The notes under the pieces: generated by a model | Told to the model about the DNA's origin: nothing | What the model saw: only the letters and a program-made list of their open reading frames with translations | Database searches by the model: none | Shown: in pieces, positions 18,564 to 27,481 of the stretch | Layout: every line of letters starts with the position of its first letter | How positions within the stretch are numbered: the stretch's first letter is position 1 | Position numbers and translations under genes: made by a program | Assembly (NCBI RefSeq): GCF_003628445.1 | Contig: NZ_RBZO01000005.1 | Coordinates: forward strand, 1-64,000 | Origin: Oceanobacillus bengalensis | Lineage (GTDB): Bacteria > Bacillota > Bacilli > Bacillales > Amphibacillaceae | Reading direction: 5' to 3' | DNA: 64,000 nt

Positions 18564-19760
18564 TTAAAAGAACATCCCTGCAATTGAAGCACTTAGCAAT
18601 GACACTAGCATACCTGCAGCAATCGCTTTTAGACCTAATTTTGCTATGTCAGCACGACGATTCGGGGCCATACCGCCTAACCCACCTAATAATATTCCCA
18701 TTGAGCTCAGGTTAGCAAATCCACATAATGCAAAACTTATAATTAGAACTGTTTTTTCAGATAACGCTGCTATTTCAGGAGCAAATGAAGCATATGCTAC
18801 AAATTCGTTAAGAACCAGTTTTTGACCAATGAAACTCCCTGCAGTAATCGCCTCTTCCCAAGGAACACCTACTGCAAATGCAAGTGGAGCAAACACATAC
18901 CCTAAAATTTGTTCCAACGTAATTCCACCAAAAATACCTATTATTCCATTTATTAAAGCGATTAAAGCAATAAACGCTAGTAACATGGCACCAACGTTTA
19001 ACGCCAGTGATAAACCATCAGATGCACCTTTTGCTGCTGCATCGATGACATTAGCTGTATCTTTATCTTTTTCAAGTGTAATTTCATCAGAGGTTTCCGA
19101 CTTTTCCGTTTCTGGCAGCATTATTTTTGCCATAACCAATCCCCCTGGTGCCGCCATGAAACATGCTGCTAAGAGGTAATCAAGTGGTACCCCTAACAAT
19201 GAATACCCTACTAATACAGCGCCTGAAACAGAAGCTAATCCACCAGTCATTACTGCAAATAATTCCGAATTAGTCATCTTATCTAGAAATGGACGGACAA
19301 CAAGTGGTGCCTCTGTTTGTCCAACAAAAATATTTGCTGCTGCAGACATTGACTCCGTTTTACTAGTACCTAATAACTTCGATAATGCCCCACCAATGAT
19401 TCGAATAAACCATTGCATAATTCCTAGATAATATAATACTGATATTAATGCTGAGAAAAACACAATAATTGGTAGGACGTGAAATGCAAAAATGGAACCG
19501 AATTGATCACTATCAGCTAAAGAGCCGAATAAAAAGCTGATTCCCTCATTAGCATAATTAATAATATCTTGTACCCTTAAAGTGAACCATTCTAAAGCGG
19601 TACGCCCTGCTTCCCACTTTAACACGATAAATGCAAACGCTATTTGAATGGCCAACCCACCAATAACGGTCCTTAATTTAATCGCTTTCTTTTGATTTGA
19701 AAAGAGAAAAGCAATGAGTAAAACTACTAAAATACCGAAGATTCCCCATAATATATTCAT
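18564..19760 (-). CDS. nupC: Concentrative nucleoside transporter, NupC type
   Basis: A 398-residue membrane protein of the CNT family that imports nucleosides with protons or Na+. Characteristic segments are FGSIFAFHVLPIIVFFSALISVLYYLGIMQ-type helices, FVGQTEAPLVVRPF (substrate loop), TGGLASVSGAVLVGY and LCGFANLSSMGILLGG. A charged cytoplasmic insertion (LPETEKSETSDEITLEKDKD) lies mid-protein. It is the first gene of the nucleoside operon, behind a promoter with two GGACGTCC-like operators. A separate identity such as NupG is possible; specificity cannot be read from sequence. Confidence 0.93.
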   Translation of the reverse strand: MNILWGIFGILVVLLIAFLFSNQKKAIKLRTVIGGLAIQIAFAFIVLKWEAGRTALEWFTLRVQDIINYANEGISFLFGSLADSDQFGSIFAFHVLPIIVFFSALISVLYYLGIMQWFIRIIGGALSKLLGTSKTESMSAAANIFVGQTEAPLVVRPFLDKMTNSELFAVMTGGLASVSGAVLVGYSLLGVPLDYLLAACFMAAPGGLVMAKIMLPETEKSETSDEITLEKDKDTANVIDAAAKGASDGLSLALNVGAMLLAFIALIALINGIIGIFGGITLEQILGYVFAPLAFAVGVPWEEAITAGSFIGQKLVLNEFVAYASFAPEIAALSEKTVLIISFALCGFANLSSMGILLGGLGGMAPNRRADIAKLGLKAIAAGMLVSLLSASIAGMFF

Positions 19761-19811
19761 CTAGACTCTACCTCACCTTAATTTATTTAAATATGAAACT
19801 GCATTAAATTG

Positions 19812-19897
19812 ATAGGACGTCCAACAACAATATCGTATTGTAATCCCTTACAATTTGATTACATATCTAGTTTAAGGTAGGATGTCCAACAAGTCAA
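19812..19897 (-). promoter_or_regulatory. nupC operon promoter with two GntR-type operators
   Basis: -35 TTGACT (complement of 19892-19897) and -10 TAAACT (complement of 19869-19874) with a 17-bp spacer. The spacer holds GGATGTCC (19880-19887). A second site, GGACGTCC (19815-19822), lies 65 bases downstream. Both continue as CCAACAA, as at the deoB promoter (CCAAC). Confidence 0.75.
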
Positions 19898-19984
19898 CTG
19901 TATTTTAGGTAATAACTTATATTCAGAAAAAGGTGAAAAGATGATATATTGACCAAGGAGAAATACGCACCTACAGCATTGTTC

Positions 19985-20022
19985 CTTCCGACAATAATCT
20001 TCCATGCTTCCCATGTCGGAAG
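19985..20022. other. Inverted repeat after the GntR gene
   Basis: CTTCCGACA (19985-19993) and TGTCGGAAG (20014-20022) form a perfect 9-bp stem with a 20-base loop just downstream of the regulator gene. There is no T-run, so its role as a terminator is doubtful. Confidence 0.5.
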
Positions 20023-20035
20023 TCACTAATATATG

Positions 20036-20758
20036 TTAATAGGTTCGTTTTCGTAAGACATTAAATGCAATTTGATCTGATTTAAAGAAATTAATCGAAT
20101 ATAAAACTGGTCGGTCGTTGAGATCATAATGTATTTGCCTTAGGATTAATAACGGTGTTTCTTTGTCACAATTCATAATATTTGAAATTTCTTCATGATA
20201 CCCAATTGTTTTGATCTCTGCTTCTGCATAACCTATGGTAATCCCCAATTCTTCTAAAGAGGAAAATATAGATTCCTTATCTACCTTATAGCCTTTAGAA
20301 AGTAGATTGGAAGGAATTTTATCAATACAATAAACCAATGGTTCTTCATCTGCAGTCCTTAATCGTTTTACTAGTAAAACTAGTTCGTTTTCTCCGAGGT
20401 TTAATTCCTTTATATCATCACCATGTGGGTCAACATATCCCGCGAAAAGAAGTTCTGTGCCTGGTGTTTTCCCTTCCCTCTCAATCATCGTGGTAATACT
20501 AAATAGTTCCTCGATCCCACCAGAAAAAACTGGTTTATTGTTAACAAAAGTACCTACCCCATGTTTTCTAATGATGATATTTTCTTCTTCTAATATTCGT
20601 AATGCCTCTCTAAGTGTATTTCTAGAAACCCCTAATTCCTTGGCGAATGTCATTTCTGAAGGTAATCGTTCCCCTGGCTCAAGTTCACCATTTCCTATTT
20701 TCCCTTTAATTTGATCAATAACAACTAAATATCGTGGCGTTTGATAGTTAAAGTTCAT
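20036..20758 (-). CDS. GntR/HutC-family regulator, likely of the nucleoside operon
   Basis: A 240-residue repressor-type protein. The N-terminal GntR winged helix covers about residues 8-75 (LPSEMTFAKELGVSRNTLREALRILEEENII). The C-terminal UTRA effector domain runs from about residue 95 to the end. UTRA domains bind small metabolites. It lies directly upstream of nupC on the same strand. The GGACGTCC palindromes in the nupC and deoB promoters are the obvious candidate targets. In B. subtilis the dra-nupC-pdp operon uses the unrelated DeoR, so this would be an alternative regulator. The effector is probably a (deoxy)ribose phosphate or nucleoside; that part is inference. Confidence 0.88.
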   Translation of the reverse strand: MNFNYQTPRYLVVIDQIKGKIGNGELEPGERLPSEMTFAKELGVSRNTLREALRILEEENIIIRKHGVGTFVNNKPVFSGGIEELFSITTMIEREGKTPGTELLFAGYVDPHGDDIKELNLGENELVLLVKRLRTADEEPLVYCIDKIPSNLLSKGYKVDKESIFSSLEELGITIGYAEAEIKTIGYHEEISNIMNCDKETPLLILRQIHYDLNDRPVLYSINFFKSDQIAFNVLRKRTY

Positions 20759-20772
20759 TAAAACGTCCCTCC

Positions 20773-20816
20773 TCCATATATGGACTTATTTTACATGGTA
20801 AATAGCTTTCAAGCAA
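20773..20816 (-). promoter_or_regulatory. Possible promoter and palindrome of the GntR gene
   Basis: -35 TTGCTT (complement of 20811-20816) and -10 TAAAAT (complement of 20788-20793), 17-bp spacer. The palindrome TCCATATATGGA (20773-20784) lies just downstream of the -10, next to the ribosome site. It differs from the GGACGTCC sites, so autoregulation is only a possibility. Confidence 0.4.
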
Positions 20817-20873
20817 GCGACTGTAAAGAAGGTACGCATTACATAGAAAGTGATTCTTATATGAATATGAAAC

Positions 20874-20918
20874 AAAAAAATACCGTTCAGTTTAAATCAT
20901 ACCTGAACGGTATTTTTA
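20874..20918 (-). terminator. Rho-independent terminator of glnA
   Basis: AAAATACCGTTCAG and CTGAACGGTATTTT form a perfect 14-bp stem. T-runs occur on both strands, so it may also work in reverse. It lies about 210 bases after the glnA stop, and I see no gene between. Confidence 0.85.
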
Positions 20919-21127
20919 ACATTGGCTGTTTTCTTAATGATTGTTGTCTTTTCAGTTATTGTAAATTCAACTCATAGTTGGCAGTTTATATAAAATATCA
21001 ATTATAAAAAAAGCAACAAATATGTGAAAAGAACTTTAACATTTATGATAGGCGTTTCGTGGATCTTATCTACGAATATGTTCACAACAACTAGTTTACC
21101 GATAAGACAAACCCTATCAAACTAAGG

Positions 21128-22462
21128 CTAGTAATTAGTCAAATATTGCTCCCGCTCCCATGGATGTACCTGTGTACGGAACATATCCCATTCAATCTCT
21201 TTTGCTTCAATAAAGTGTTCAAAGAGATGCTCACCTAATGCATGAACAATTACTTCATCCTTCACTAATTGTTCTAATGCACCATATAGTGTGCTGGGTA
21301 GATCCACAATTCCAGCTTCTTCACGTTCTTCTTTCGTCATTACATAAATATTTCTATCAACTGCCCCTGGCGGTGTTAATTTATTTTCAACTCCATCTAA
21401 ACCAGCAGCAAGTAATACAGATAATGCCATGTATGGGTTAGCAGATGGATCGACACTACGTACTTCTAAACGCGTACTAAGTCCCCTAGAATTAGGGACA
21501 CGTAATAATGGACTTCTATTTGAAGCAGACCACGCAACATAAGATGGTGCTTCATAACCAGGTACTAAACGTTTATAAGAATTAACAGTCGGATTCGTTA
21601 TTGCAGTATAGTTTGTAGCATGTTTTATAATACCAGCTAAGAAGTGATATGCCGTATCACTTAATTGTAGATCACCTTTTGGATTATAAAATGCATTTTC
21701 ACCTTTTTTGAATAGCGACATATTCACATGCATGCCAGACCCATTGACACCAAATAATGGTTTTGGCATAAATGTCGCATGTAAATTATGCTTTCTTGCA
21801 ATTGTTTTAACAACTAATTTAAACGTTTGAATATCATCAGCATGTTTTACAGCGTCCGAATATTTAAAGTCAATCTCATGTTGACCAGGAGCAACTTCAT
21901 GGTGTGAGGCTTCAATTTCAAAGCCCATTTCTTCTAATTCAAGGACGATATCTCGGCGGCAATTTTCACCTAAATCAGTCGGAGACAAGTCAAAATATCC
22001 ACCTTGGTCATTCAGTTCTAAAGAAGGGTTGCCTTTTTCGTCCAGCTTAAACAGGAAAAATTCTGGCTCCGCACCAATGTTAAAAGCATCAAAACCAAGC
22101 TCTTCCATTTTCTTAAGATTCCTTTTCAGATTATATCTTGGATCCCCTTCAAATGGTGTTCCATCTGGTTTATAAATATCACAAATAAAGCGGGCTACTT
22201 TCCCTTTTTCTGATGTCCATGGGAATACAACAAACGTATCTATATCAGGATATAAATACATATCCGATTCTTCTATTCGAACAAACCCTTCAATAGAAGA
22301 ACCATCAAACATCATTTTATTATCCAAGGCTTTGTTCAATTGACTTAGTGGTATTTCTACGTTTTTGATTGTTCCAAGCATGTCAGTGAACTGTAAACGA
22401 ATAAACCTTACATTTTGTTCTTTAATTTGCTTTACAACGTCTTCTCTCGTATATTTTCCCAT
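21128..22462 (-). CDS. glnA: Glutamine synthetase type I
   Basis: ATP-dependent amidation of glutamate by ammonium; a 12-subunit cytoplasmic enzyme. 444 residues, the GSI-alpha length found in Bacillus, without the adenylylation-site insertion. Motifs are [10 protein letters not shown], the Glu/His metal ligands in GAEPEFFLF and [15 protein letters not shown], the active-site region [12 protein letters not shown], and [13 protein letters not shown]. The start is ATG 22462 behind TAGGAGG; the frame extends 21 codons upstream without a ribosome site. It forms an operon with glnR. In Bacillus, feedback-inhibited GlnA also controls GlnR and TnrA. Confidence 0.98.
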   Translation of the reverse strand: MGKYTREDVVKQIKEQNVRFIRLQFTDMLGTIKNVEIPLSQLNKALDNKMMFDGSSIEGFVRIEESDMYLYPDIDTFVVFPWTSEKGKVARFICDIYKPDGTPFEGDPRYNLKRNLKKMEELGFDAFNIGAEPEFFLFKLDEKGNPSLELNDQGGYFDLSPTDLGENCRRDIVLELEEMGFEIEASHHEVAPGQHEIDFKYSDAVKHADDIQTFKLVVKTIARKHNLHATFMPKPLFGVNGSGMHVNMSLFKKGENAFYNPKGDLQLSDTAYHFLAGIIKHATNYTAITNPTVNSYKRLVPGYEAPSYVAWSASNRSPLLRVPNSRGLSTRLEVRSVDPSANPYMALSVLLAAGLDGVENKLTPPGAVDRNIYVMTKEEREEAGIVDLPSTLYGALEQLVKDEVIVHALGEHLFEHFIEAKEIEWDMFRTQVHPWEREQYLTNY

Positions 22463-22570
22463 TCGTTCGCCTCCTAGAAATGTATGAAATAAATGTTTAC
22501 GTATTTGAAAAGGAAATACAAGCATACCGCTGCGAGTAGCAAAATAGCCGCTTTATTTCCAAATAATACA

Positions 22571-22966
22571 CTAATGTTTTGAAAAGAACCTTGCTAGTTC
22601 CCCTTGTCGCAAGTTCGTTTTCCCTAACTTACTTGGGTGACTTAATTCATTTTTTAATATCGTTCTTAATTCTTTTTCTGTTAGCTCAGACTTTCTTATT
22701 TTCGCTAACTTTTCTTTTTCTACATCTGATTCATCCAAAAGCAGCTTAATTCCAGTTAAATTAAGACCATTATCTAATAATTTTTTTATTTCTAGCAATC
22801 TGTCAACATCATTGAAAGAAAACAGACGTTGATTCCCAGATGTCCGTTCTGGAAATATTAACTTATGTTCCTCGTAGTATCTGATTTGTCTAGCAGTTAA
22901 TTCTGTTAGTTTCATAACAATACCAATGGAGAACAAGGGCATCATACGCCGCTCTTTATCATTCAA
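22571..22966 (-). CDS. glnR: Nitrogen regulator GlnR (MerR family)
   Basis: A 131-residue repressor of glnRA and other nitrogen genes, activated through GlnA under nitrogen excess. The N-terminal MerR helix-turn-helix (about residues 12-60) reads PLFSIGIVMKLTELTARQIRYYEEHKL. The C-terminal tail (LSHPSKLGKTNLRQGELARFF) contains the autoinhibitory and GS-contact region known in B. subtilis. It starts at TTG 22966 after AGGGGG. Two matching operators lie in its promoter. Confidence 0.96.
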   Translation of the reverse strand: MNDKERRMMPLFSIGIVMKLTELTARQIRYYEEHKLIFPERTSGNQRLFSFNDVDRLLEIKKLLDNGLNLTGIKLLLDESDVEKEKLAKIRKSELTEKELRTILKNELSHPSKLGKTNLRQGELARFFSKH

Positions 22967-22995
22967 AGGATGACCCCCTAATCACTACTTTATCT

Positions 22996-23046
22996 AGTTT
23001 AATGTATGTAAGGTTACCTGTCAATAATATGTTAGATAATCTAACA
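22996..23046 (-). promoter_or_regulatory. glnRA promoter with two GlnR/TnrA boxes
   Basis: -35 TTGACA (complement of 23019-23024) and -10 TAAACT (complement of 22996-23001), 17-bp spacer. Box 1, TGTTAGATAATCTAACA (23030-23046), matches TGTNA-N7-TNACA perfectly. Box 2, TGTAAGGTTACCTGTCA (23007-23023), has one mismatch and overlaps the -35. This is the arrangement known for B. subtilis glnRA. Confidence 0.88.
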
Positions 23047-23060
23047 TGCGTTATAAAGCC

Positions 23061-24284
23061 TTATACACCTAGTGCTTTGACCGCTTCAATCAAGGCAATT
23101 TTAACATGTGCATAGGTTAACCCACCTTGAATAAATACCGTATAAGGCTCACGAATCGGACCATCCGCAGATAATTCGATACTAGCACCCTGGATAAATG
23201 TTCCCGCAGCCATAATTACTTTGTCTTCATAACCTGGCATTTCACTAGGATACGGTGTCACATAGGAATTAACAGGAGAGTTCTTCTGGATAGCCTGACT
23301 AAATGCTATCATTTGATCTGCCGCTTCAAAGGTTACCGATTGAATTAAATCGGTGCGTTTTGCTTTATAATGTGGCGTCGTTCTGAAACCAATTAATTCT
23401 AAAAATCGCGACGTAAAAATTGCACCTTTTAATGCTTCTCCTACTACATGTGGTGCTAGAAAGAAACCTTGAAACATTTCCCTAAGCATATCAAAGGTAG
23501 CACCAGTTTCTTTCCCTAAACCTGGTGCTGTTAAACGATTCCCACACATGAAGATAAGATCTTGTCTTCCTGCGATATACCCGCCTGCGCGAACAATCCC
23601 ACCACCAGGGTTTTTAATTAATGAACCAGCAATGATGTCAGCACCAACCTCTAGTGGTTCTTGTTTCTCAACAAATTCTCCGTAACAATTATCGACAAAT
23701 ATAATAATTTCTTCGTTTATGTCTTTAATAAAAGCGACCGCTTCTTTAATTTCCTCTATCGTAATGGATGGTCTGTCATCATATCCTTTTGATCGTTGGA
23801 TTCCAATAACTTTTGTTTGTTTTGTAATTGCCTCTCTAACTGCTGGTAGGTCAATCCTTCCACCCTCACTTAAATCAACTTGCTTATATGCTACGTGATA
23901 ATCTTTTAGAGACCCTGCACTATTTCCTCTAATCCCGATTACTTCTTCTAACGTGTCGTATGGTTTTCCAGTAATATACATTAACTCGTCATTCGGCCGT
24001 AACAAACCAAATAAAGCAGTCGTAATCGCGTGTGTGCCTGAGACAATTTGTGGTCTCACTAAGGCATCTTCCCCTCCAAATACGTCGGCATACACAGCTT
24101 CTAGCGCCTCTCTACCGGCGTCATCATAACCGTAACCTGTCGTTGAATGGAAGTGGCTATCACTCACCCGATTTTTAATAAATGCATCTAATACCTTTTT
24201 TTGATTAAAAGCTACAATACTGTCTACCTTTTGATGTTCTGTCACGCAATCTTTTTCTGTTTGTTTTACAATCTCTTCAATCAT
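23061..24284 (-). CDS. ynbB: PLP-dependent methionine gamma-lyase-like protein YnbB
   Basis: A 407-residue fold-type I PLP enzyme of the family once called aluminium resistance proteins. The likely cofactor lysine is in AGSLIKNPGGGIVRAGGYIAG; other family segments are HSTTGYGYDDAGREALE and PQIVSGTHAITTALFGLL. The reaction in vivo is not established. It lies between hflX and glnR as in B. subtilis. It is 15 bases after hflX and probably co-transcribed. Confidence 0.88.
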   Translation of the reverse strand: MIEEIVKQTEKDCVTEHQKVDSIVAFNQKKVLDAFIKNRVSDSHFHSTTGYGYDDAGREALEAVYADVFGGEDALVRPQIVSGTHAITTALFGLLRPNDELMYITGKPYDTLEEVIGIRGNSAGSLKDYHVAYKQVDLSEGGRIDLPAVREAITKQTKVIGIQRSKGYDDRPSITIEEIKEAVAFIKDINEEIIIFVDNCYGEFVEKQEPLEVGADIIAGSLIKNPGGGIVRAGGYIAGRQDLIFMCGNRLTAPGLGKETGATFDMLREMFQGFFLAPHVVGEALKGAIFTSRFLELIGFRTTPHYKAKRTDLIQSVTFEAADQMIAFSQAIQKNSPVNSYVTPYPSEMPGYEDKVIMAAGTFIQGASIELSADGPIREPYTVFIQGGLTYAHVKIALIEAVKALGV

Positions 24285-24299
24285 ACGCTACTCTTACTC

Positions 24300-25568
24300 C
24301 TATTCTGATTCATTGTTGCTATTTTCTTTACCGAGGACTAAATAATGTAATGGATGTCTGTCTCTAATATACCCTTGAACAATGTATTTCTCTTTATCTT
24401 CATTAAATCCACTAGCCGTTACAATTGTATCATGTTGCAGTCGGGATAGCATATTACTATTATTAGCATCCAATTCAATGAAATATTTATTCCATTCCTC
24501 TTTAAGTAGTTCCTCCATCTTATCGAGCAGTCTTATTAAATCATTCTGATCATACGCACTCATATAGATGTAAGGATGATTCAATGGTATAAAATCAATA
24601 TCGGTTAAATCACTTTTATTGTACACTGTTAATAACGGTATTTTATCCGCATCAAGCTCTTCAAGTAGTTTTAATACGGTTTTCTGCTGTTGGATTTGAT
24701 CCTTGTCAGATGCATCTACAACATGCAGTAGAAAATCTGCTTCTGCCACTTCTTGCAATGTGGAACGAAATGCAGCAATTAAGGATGTCGGTAAATCTTG
24801 AAGAAAGCCTACCGTATCTGTTATTAATGCCTGTAAACCTGATGGTAGCTGTACTTTCCTTGTTAGCGGGTCGAGTGTCGCAAATAATTTATCCTCTTCT
24901 AATGATTTACTATCAGTTAAACGATTAAAAATGGTCGACTTCCCTGCATTCGTATAACCTGTAATGGCAATTTGGAAGCTCTCATTTGACTTTCTTCGTT
25001 TACGGTATTGTTCTCTCTGCTTTTCCACTTGTTTCAGTCTACGTTTGATTTCAACGATTCTATTTCTAATATGGCGTCGATCTGTTTCAAGTTTCGTTTC
25101 CCCTGGTCCTCTCGTTCCAATACCAGCTCCCAAACGGGACATTTCTACCCCATGTCCCATCAACCTTGGCAACATGTACTCCAATTGGGCCAATTCGACT
25201 TGTAACTTCCCTTCCTTCGTTTTGGCACGTCTAGCAAAAATATCTAAAATGAGTTGACTTCGATCAATAACCCTAACACCTAAATGGGTACTTACATTTC
25301 GAAGTTGGCTAGGTGAAAGCTCATCATTTGCAATAACTAAATCGATATCATTATCTTCTACCGCCGTTTTTACTTCATCTATCTTTCCTTCGCCCATGTA
25401 TGTCGCAGGATGAATTCGATCTCTATTCTGTGTGACAAACCCTACGACTGAACCACCAGCTGTTTTTCCTAATGATATTAACTCCTCTAATGAAGAGTCA
25501 AAATGGTCTTCATCTTGCTTCTTAGTCTTTACTGCAATTACTAATACGCTTTCTCTTTCTTCCGTCAT
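24300..25568 (-). CDS. hflX: Ribosome-associated GTPase HflX
   Basis: A 422-residue GTPase that binds the large ribosomal subunit and rescues or splits stalled ribosomes (ynbA in B. subtilis). The HflX N-terminal domain (about 1-190) includes ELSPSQLRNVSTHLGVRVIDR and GIGTRGPGETKLETDRR. The G domain has G1 GYTNAGKST, G3 DTVGFLQDLP and G4 YNKSDL. Position in the spoVK-hflX-ynbB order supports the call. Confidence 0.96.
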   Translation of the reverse strand: MTEERESVLVIAVKTKKQDEDHFDSSLEELISLGKTAGGSVVGFVTQNRDRIHPATYMGEGKIDEVKTAVEDNDIDLVIANDELSPSQLRNVSTHLGVRVIDRSQLILDIFARRAKTKEGKLQVELAQLEYMLPRLMGHGVEMSRLGAGIGTRGPGETKLETDRRHIRNRIVEIKRRLKQVEKQREQYRKRRKSNESFQIAITGYTNAGKSTIFNRLTDSKSLEEDKLFATLDPLTRKVQLPSGLQALITDTVGFLQDLPTSLIAAFRSTLQEVAEADFLLHVVDASDKDQIQQQKTVLKLLEELDADKIPLLTVYNKSDLTDIDFIPLNHPYIYMSAYDQNDLIRLLDKMEELLKEEWNKYFIELDANNSNMLSRLQHDTIVTASGFNEDKEKYIVQGYIRDRHPLHYLVLGKENSNNESE

Positions 25569-25677
25569 ATGTAAACCTCTTTCCCTATAAAAACTACACC
25601 ATGTATATTTCCCATATTGTATGTTTTCATGAAATAGTAATACCTCCAGATTGGTGGTTCAACTGGAGGCAGCCTTA

Positions 25678-26622
25678 TCATTCCATCCCAAGATTACGGG
25701 CTAGTTGTTCCATTTGAAAATCTTCCGCTGTAATAAGTACTAGGTCATCTAAATCAAACTTTTCATTTTCTAATAATCGTACTGCCTGCATCCGGATGGC
25801 ATGCTCAATGACATTCCGGACATACCTCGCATTCGCAAAATTCCGGCCACTTTCTTGGGTTTTCTTAAAGAGATGGGTCCTTAATTCCCATTCTGCTTCC
25901 TTACTTAACTTAAATTCCTTTTCTGTAGCCATGAGCTTTGCAATCCGCATTAGTTCATCTACTTCATAATCATCAAAGTTAAGAATAAACGGGAACCTTG
26001 ATTTAAGCCCTGGATTAAGTTGCAAGAAACGATCCATTTCATACGGGTATCCAGCTAGAATGAGCACAAAGTCATTATGATTATCTTCCATATGTTTTAC
26101 GAGGCTATCGATCGCTTCCTTACCAAAATCCTTTTCCCCACCACGTGCTAACGAATAGGCCTCATCTATAAATAATACGCCACCCATCGCCTTTTGTATA
26201 ATTGCACGTGTTTTTTGAGCCGTTTGACCAATATATTCTCCTACTAAATCTGCTCTTTCCGCTTCAATAAAATGGCCTTTAGATAGTATATTCATTTCAA
26301 AATAAAGCTTTGCTAGCTGTCTAGCCACAGTCGTTTTCCCTGTTCCTGGATTTCCTTTAAAAAGCATGTGGAGCACTTGTTTTTCGTCCTTTAACCCTAA
26401 CTCTTTTCTTTTTTCGTTTATTACTACTGTTGCATATATTTCTTTTATCGTTGTTTTTAATTTATTCATTCCAATAAAAGATGAAAAATGATTATCAATT
26501 TTTTTAAATGGGCTACTTTCGATATAATGTACATTTTTTCTTTGTTCCACCTGTATCTTTTTACTATCATTGAGAATTATGTTTATTTGCCCATTTTTAT
26601 AACGATTCCTTTGCGATTCCAC
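25678..26622 (-). CDS. spoVK: Stage V sporulation AAA+ ATPase SpoVK
   Basis: A 314-residue CbbX-type AAA+ protein needed for spore maturation in B. subtilis, expressed in the mother cell. Walker A is GNPGTGKTT, Walker B LFIDEAYSL, sensor 1 FVLILAGYP, and the arginine-finger region LNPGLKSRFPF. It starts at GTG 26622 after AAGGGGTG. The stretch upstream of it holds no recognised gene, so a sporulation promoter probably lies there, but I could not place one with confidence. Confidence 0.94.
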   Translation of the reverse strand: MESQRNRYKNGQINIILNDSKKIQVEQRKNVHYIESSPFKKIDNHFSSFIGMNKLKTTIKEIYATVVINEKRKELGLKDEKQVLHMLFKGNPGTGKTTVARQLAKLYFEMNILSKGHFIEAERADLVGEYIGQTAQKTRAIIQKAMGGVLFIDEAYSLARGGEKDFGKEAIDSLVKHMEDNHNDFVLILAGYPYEMDRFLQLNPGLKSRFPFILNFDDYEVDELMRIAKLMATEKEFKLSKEAEWELRTHLFKKTQESGRNFANARYVRNVIEHAIRMQAVRLLENEKFDLDDLVLITAEDFQMEQLARNLGME

Positions 26623-26920
26623 ACCATCACCCCTTCATTCAACCATAGTATACGTATGAATGAAAAACATTGTGACAAACGCCTAATTGTTAAACAAATT
26701 ATTTTCCGTAATGATTGTGCCTTTAACCTCGTAGTTGCTATTAACTTCTGTGTAACTTATAGGGATATGCTACATCACGCCGCTTAAAGTATATTTCTAT
26801 TCCGAAACAACATTTTTAGTAAACTAATTTAAAACCAAAGACAAGATACTCTCTTTAAAAATATATTCAACAATCACGCCCGATTGCGGAACAGGTTAAC
26901 TCAATAAATTAAATTCATTT
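26623..26920. other. Gap with no recognised feature
   Basis: About 300 AT-rich bases between a small membrane-protein gene and spoVK. I see no convincing gene, terminator or repeat. The nrdI-nrdE-nrdF-ymaB-cwlC genes that lie hereabouts in B. subtilis are absent. Confidence 0.5.
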
Positions 26921-27166
26921 TTAAAAATATATCGCTTTTTTATCTCTATTTTTTTTATTACGTTTTTTTTCATATATCTTCATTGAAATATATGAAAGTG
27001 TTGAAACAAGCAATAAAGTAATTCCAATTACAAGCGTAAAATTTTCTAAAGTAAGTACGGAGGAATCATTACTTTGATAATTAATATAGTATACTATTGT
27101 TAAGAACGTAAAGAGTATTATATTTCCGATAAAATATCTTTTTAGCGATTTTATCGAAGGCTTCAT
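26921..27166 (-). CDS. Small two-span membrane protein of unknown function
   Basis: An 81-residue basic protein (84 from the upstream ATG at 27175) with two membrane segments (about YFIGNIILFTFLTIVYYINY and FTLVIGITLLLVSTLSYISM) and a Lys/Arg-rich C-terminal tail. I do not recognise the family. A GAGAGG motif sits nine bases before the preferred ATG. It lies after the hfq terminator, where B. subtilis has the short genes ymzC and ymzA, but I see no clear similarity to either. Confidence 0.6.
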   Translation of the reverse strand: MKPSIKSLKRYFIGNIILFTFLTIVYYINYQSNDSSVLTLENFTLVIGITLLLVSTLSYISMKIYEKKRNKKNRDKKAIYF

Positions 27167-27185
27167 GATTTTCATCCTCTCATAC

Positions 27186-27218
27186 CAAAAAAACGGACGA
27201 AAGAGTTCGTCCGTTTTC
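27186..27218 (-). terminator. Rho-independent terminator of hfq
   Basis: AAAACGGACGAA and TTCGTCCGTTTT form a perfect 12-bp stem, with a T-run on the minus strand. Confidence 0.92.
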
Positions 27219-27219
27219 C

Positions 27220-27447
27220 TTATTCTTTTTCAAGTGTAACATTTTTCACTGGTGCAAATGTGGAAATGGCATGTTTAAAGATTAATTGTTGTTTACCTTC
27301 TGTTTCTAATAAAACAGTAAAGTTATCAAAAGCCTTTACGATACCCCTTAATTGAAAACCATTTGTTAAAAATACAGTAACCGAAATATGGTTCTTTCTT
27401 AATTGGTTTAAGTATTGGTCCTGAATGTTAACGGTTTGTGCCATCAT
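27220..27447 (-). CDS. hfq: RNA chaperone Hfq
   Basis: A 75-residue Sm-like protein forming a hexameric RNA-binding ring. Sm1 is [23 protein letters not shown]-like (core NGFQLRG and FDNFTVLLE); Sm2 is the diagnostic YKHA variant, here [17 protein letters not shown] precedes two adjacent ATG codons; either could be used. It follows miaA closely, as in many bacteria. Confidence 0.96.
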   Translation of the reverse strand: MMAQTVNIQDQYLNQLRKNHISVTVFLTNGFQLRGIVKAFDNFTVLLETEGKQQLIFKHAISTFAPVKNVTLEKE

Positions 27448-27481
27448 GCTTCCTCCTCTTTTCTATCTATATTATTCAATT

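Noticed and set aside
21056-21077. Hairpin TTCGT-GAT / ATC-ACGAA after glnA as its terminator
   Set aside because: Stem has a mismatch and no T-run on the minus strand; the hairpin at 20874-20918 is a far better terminator.
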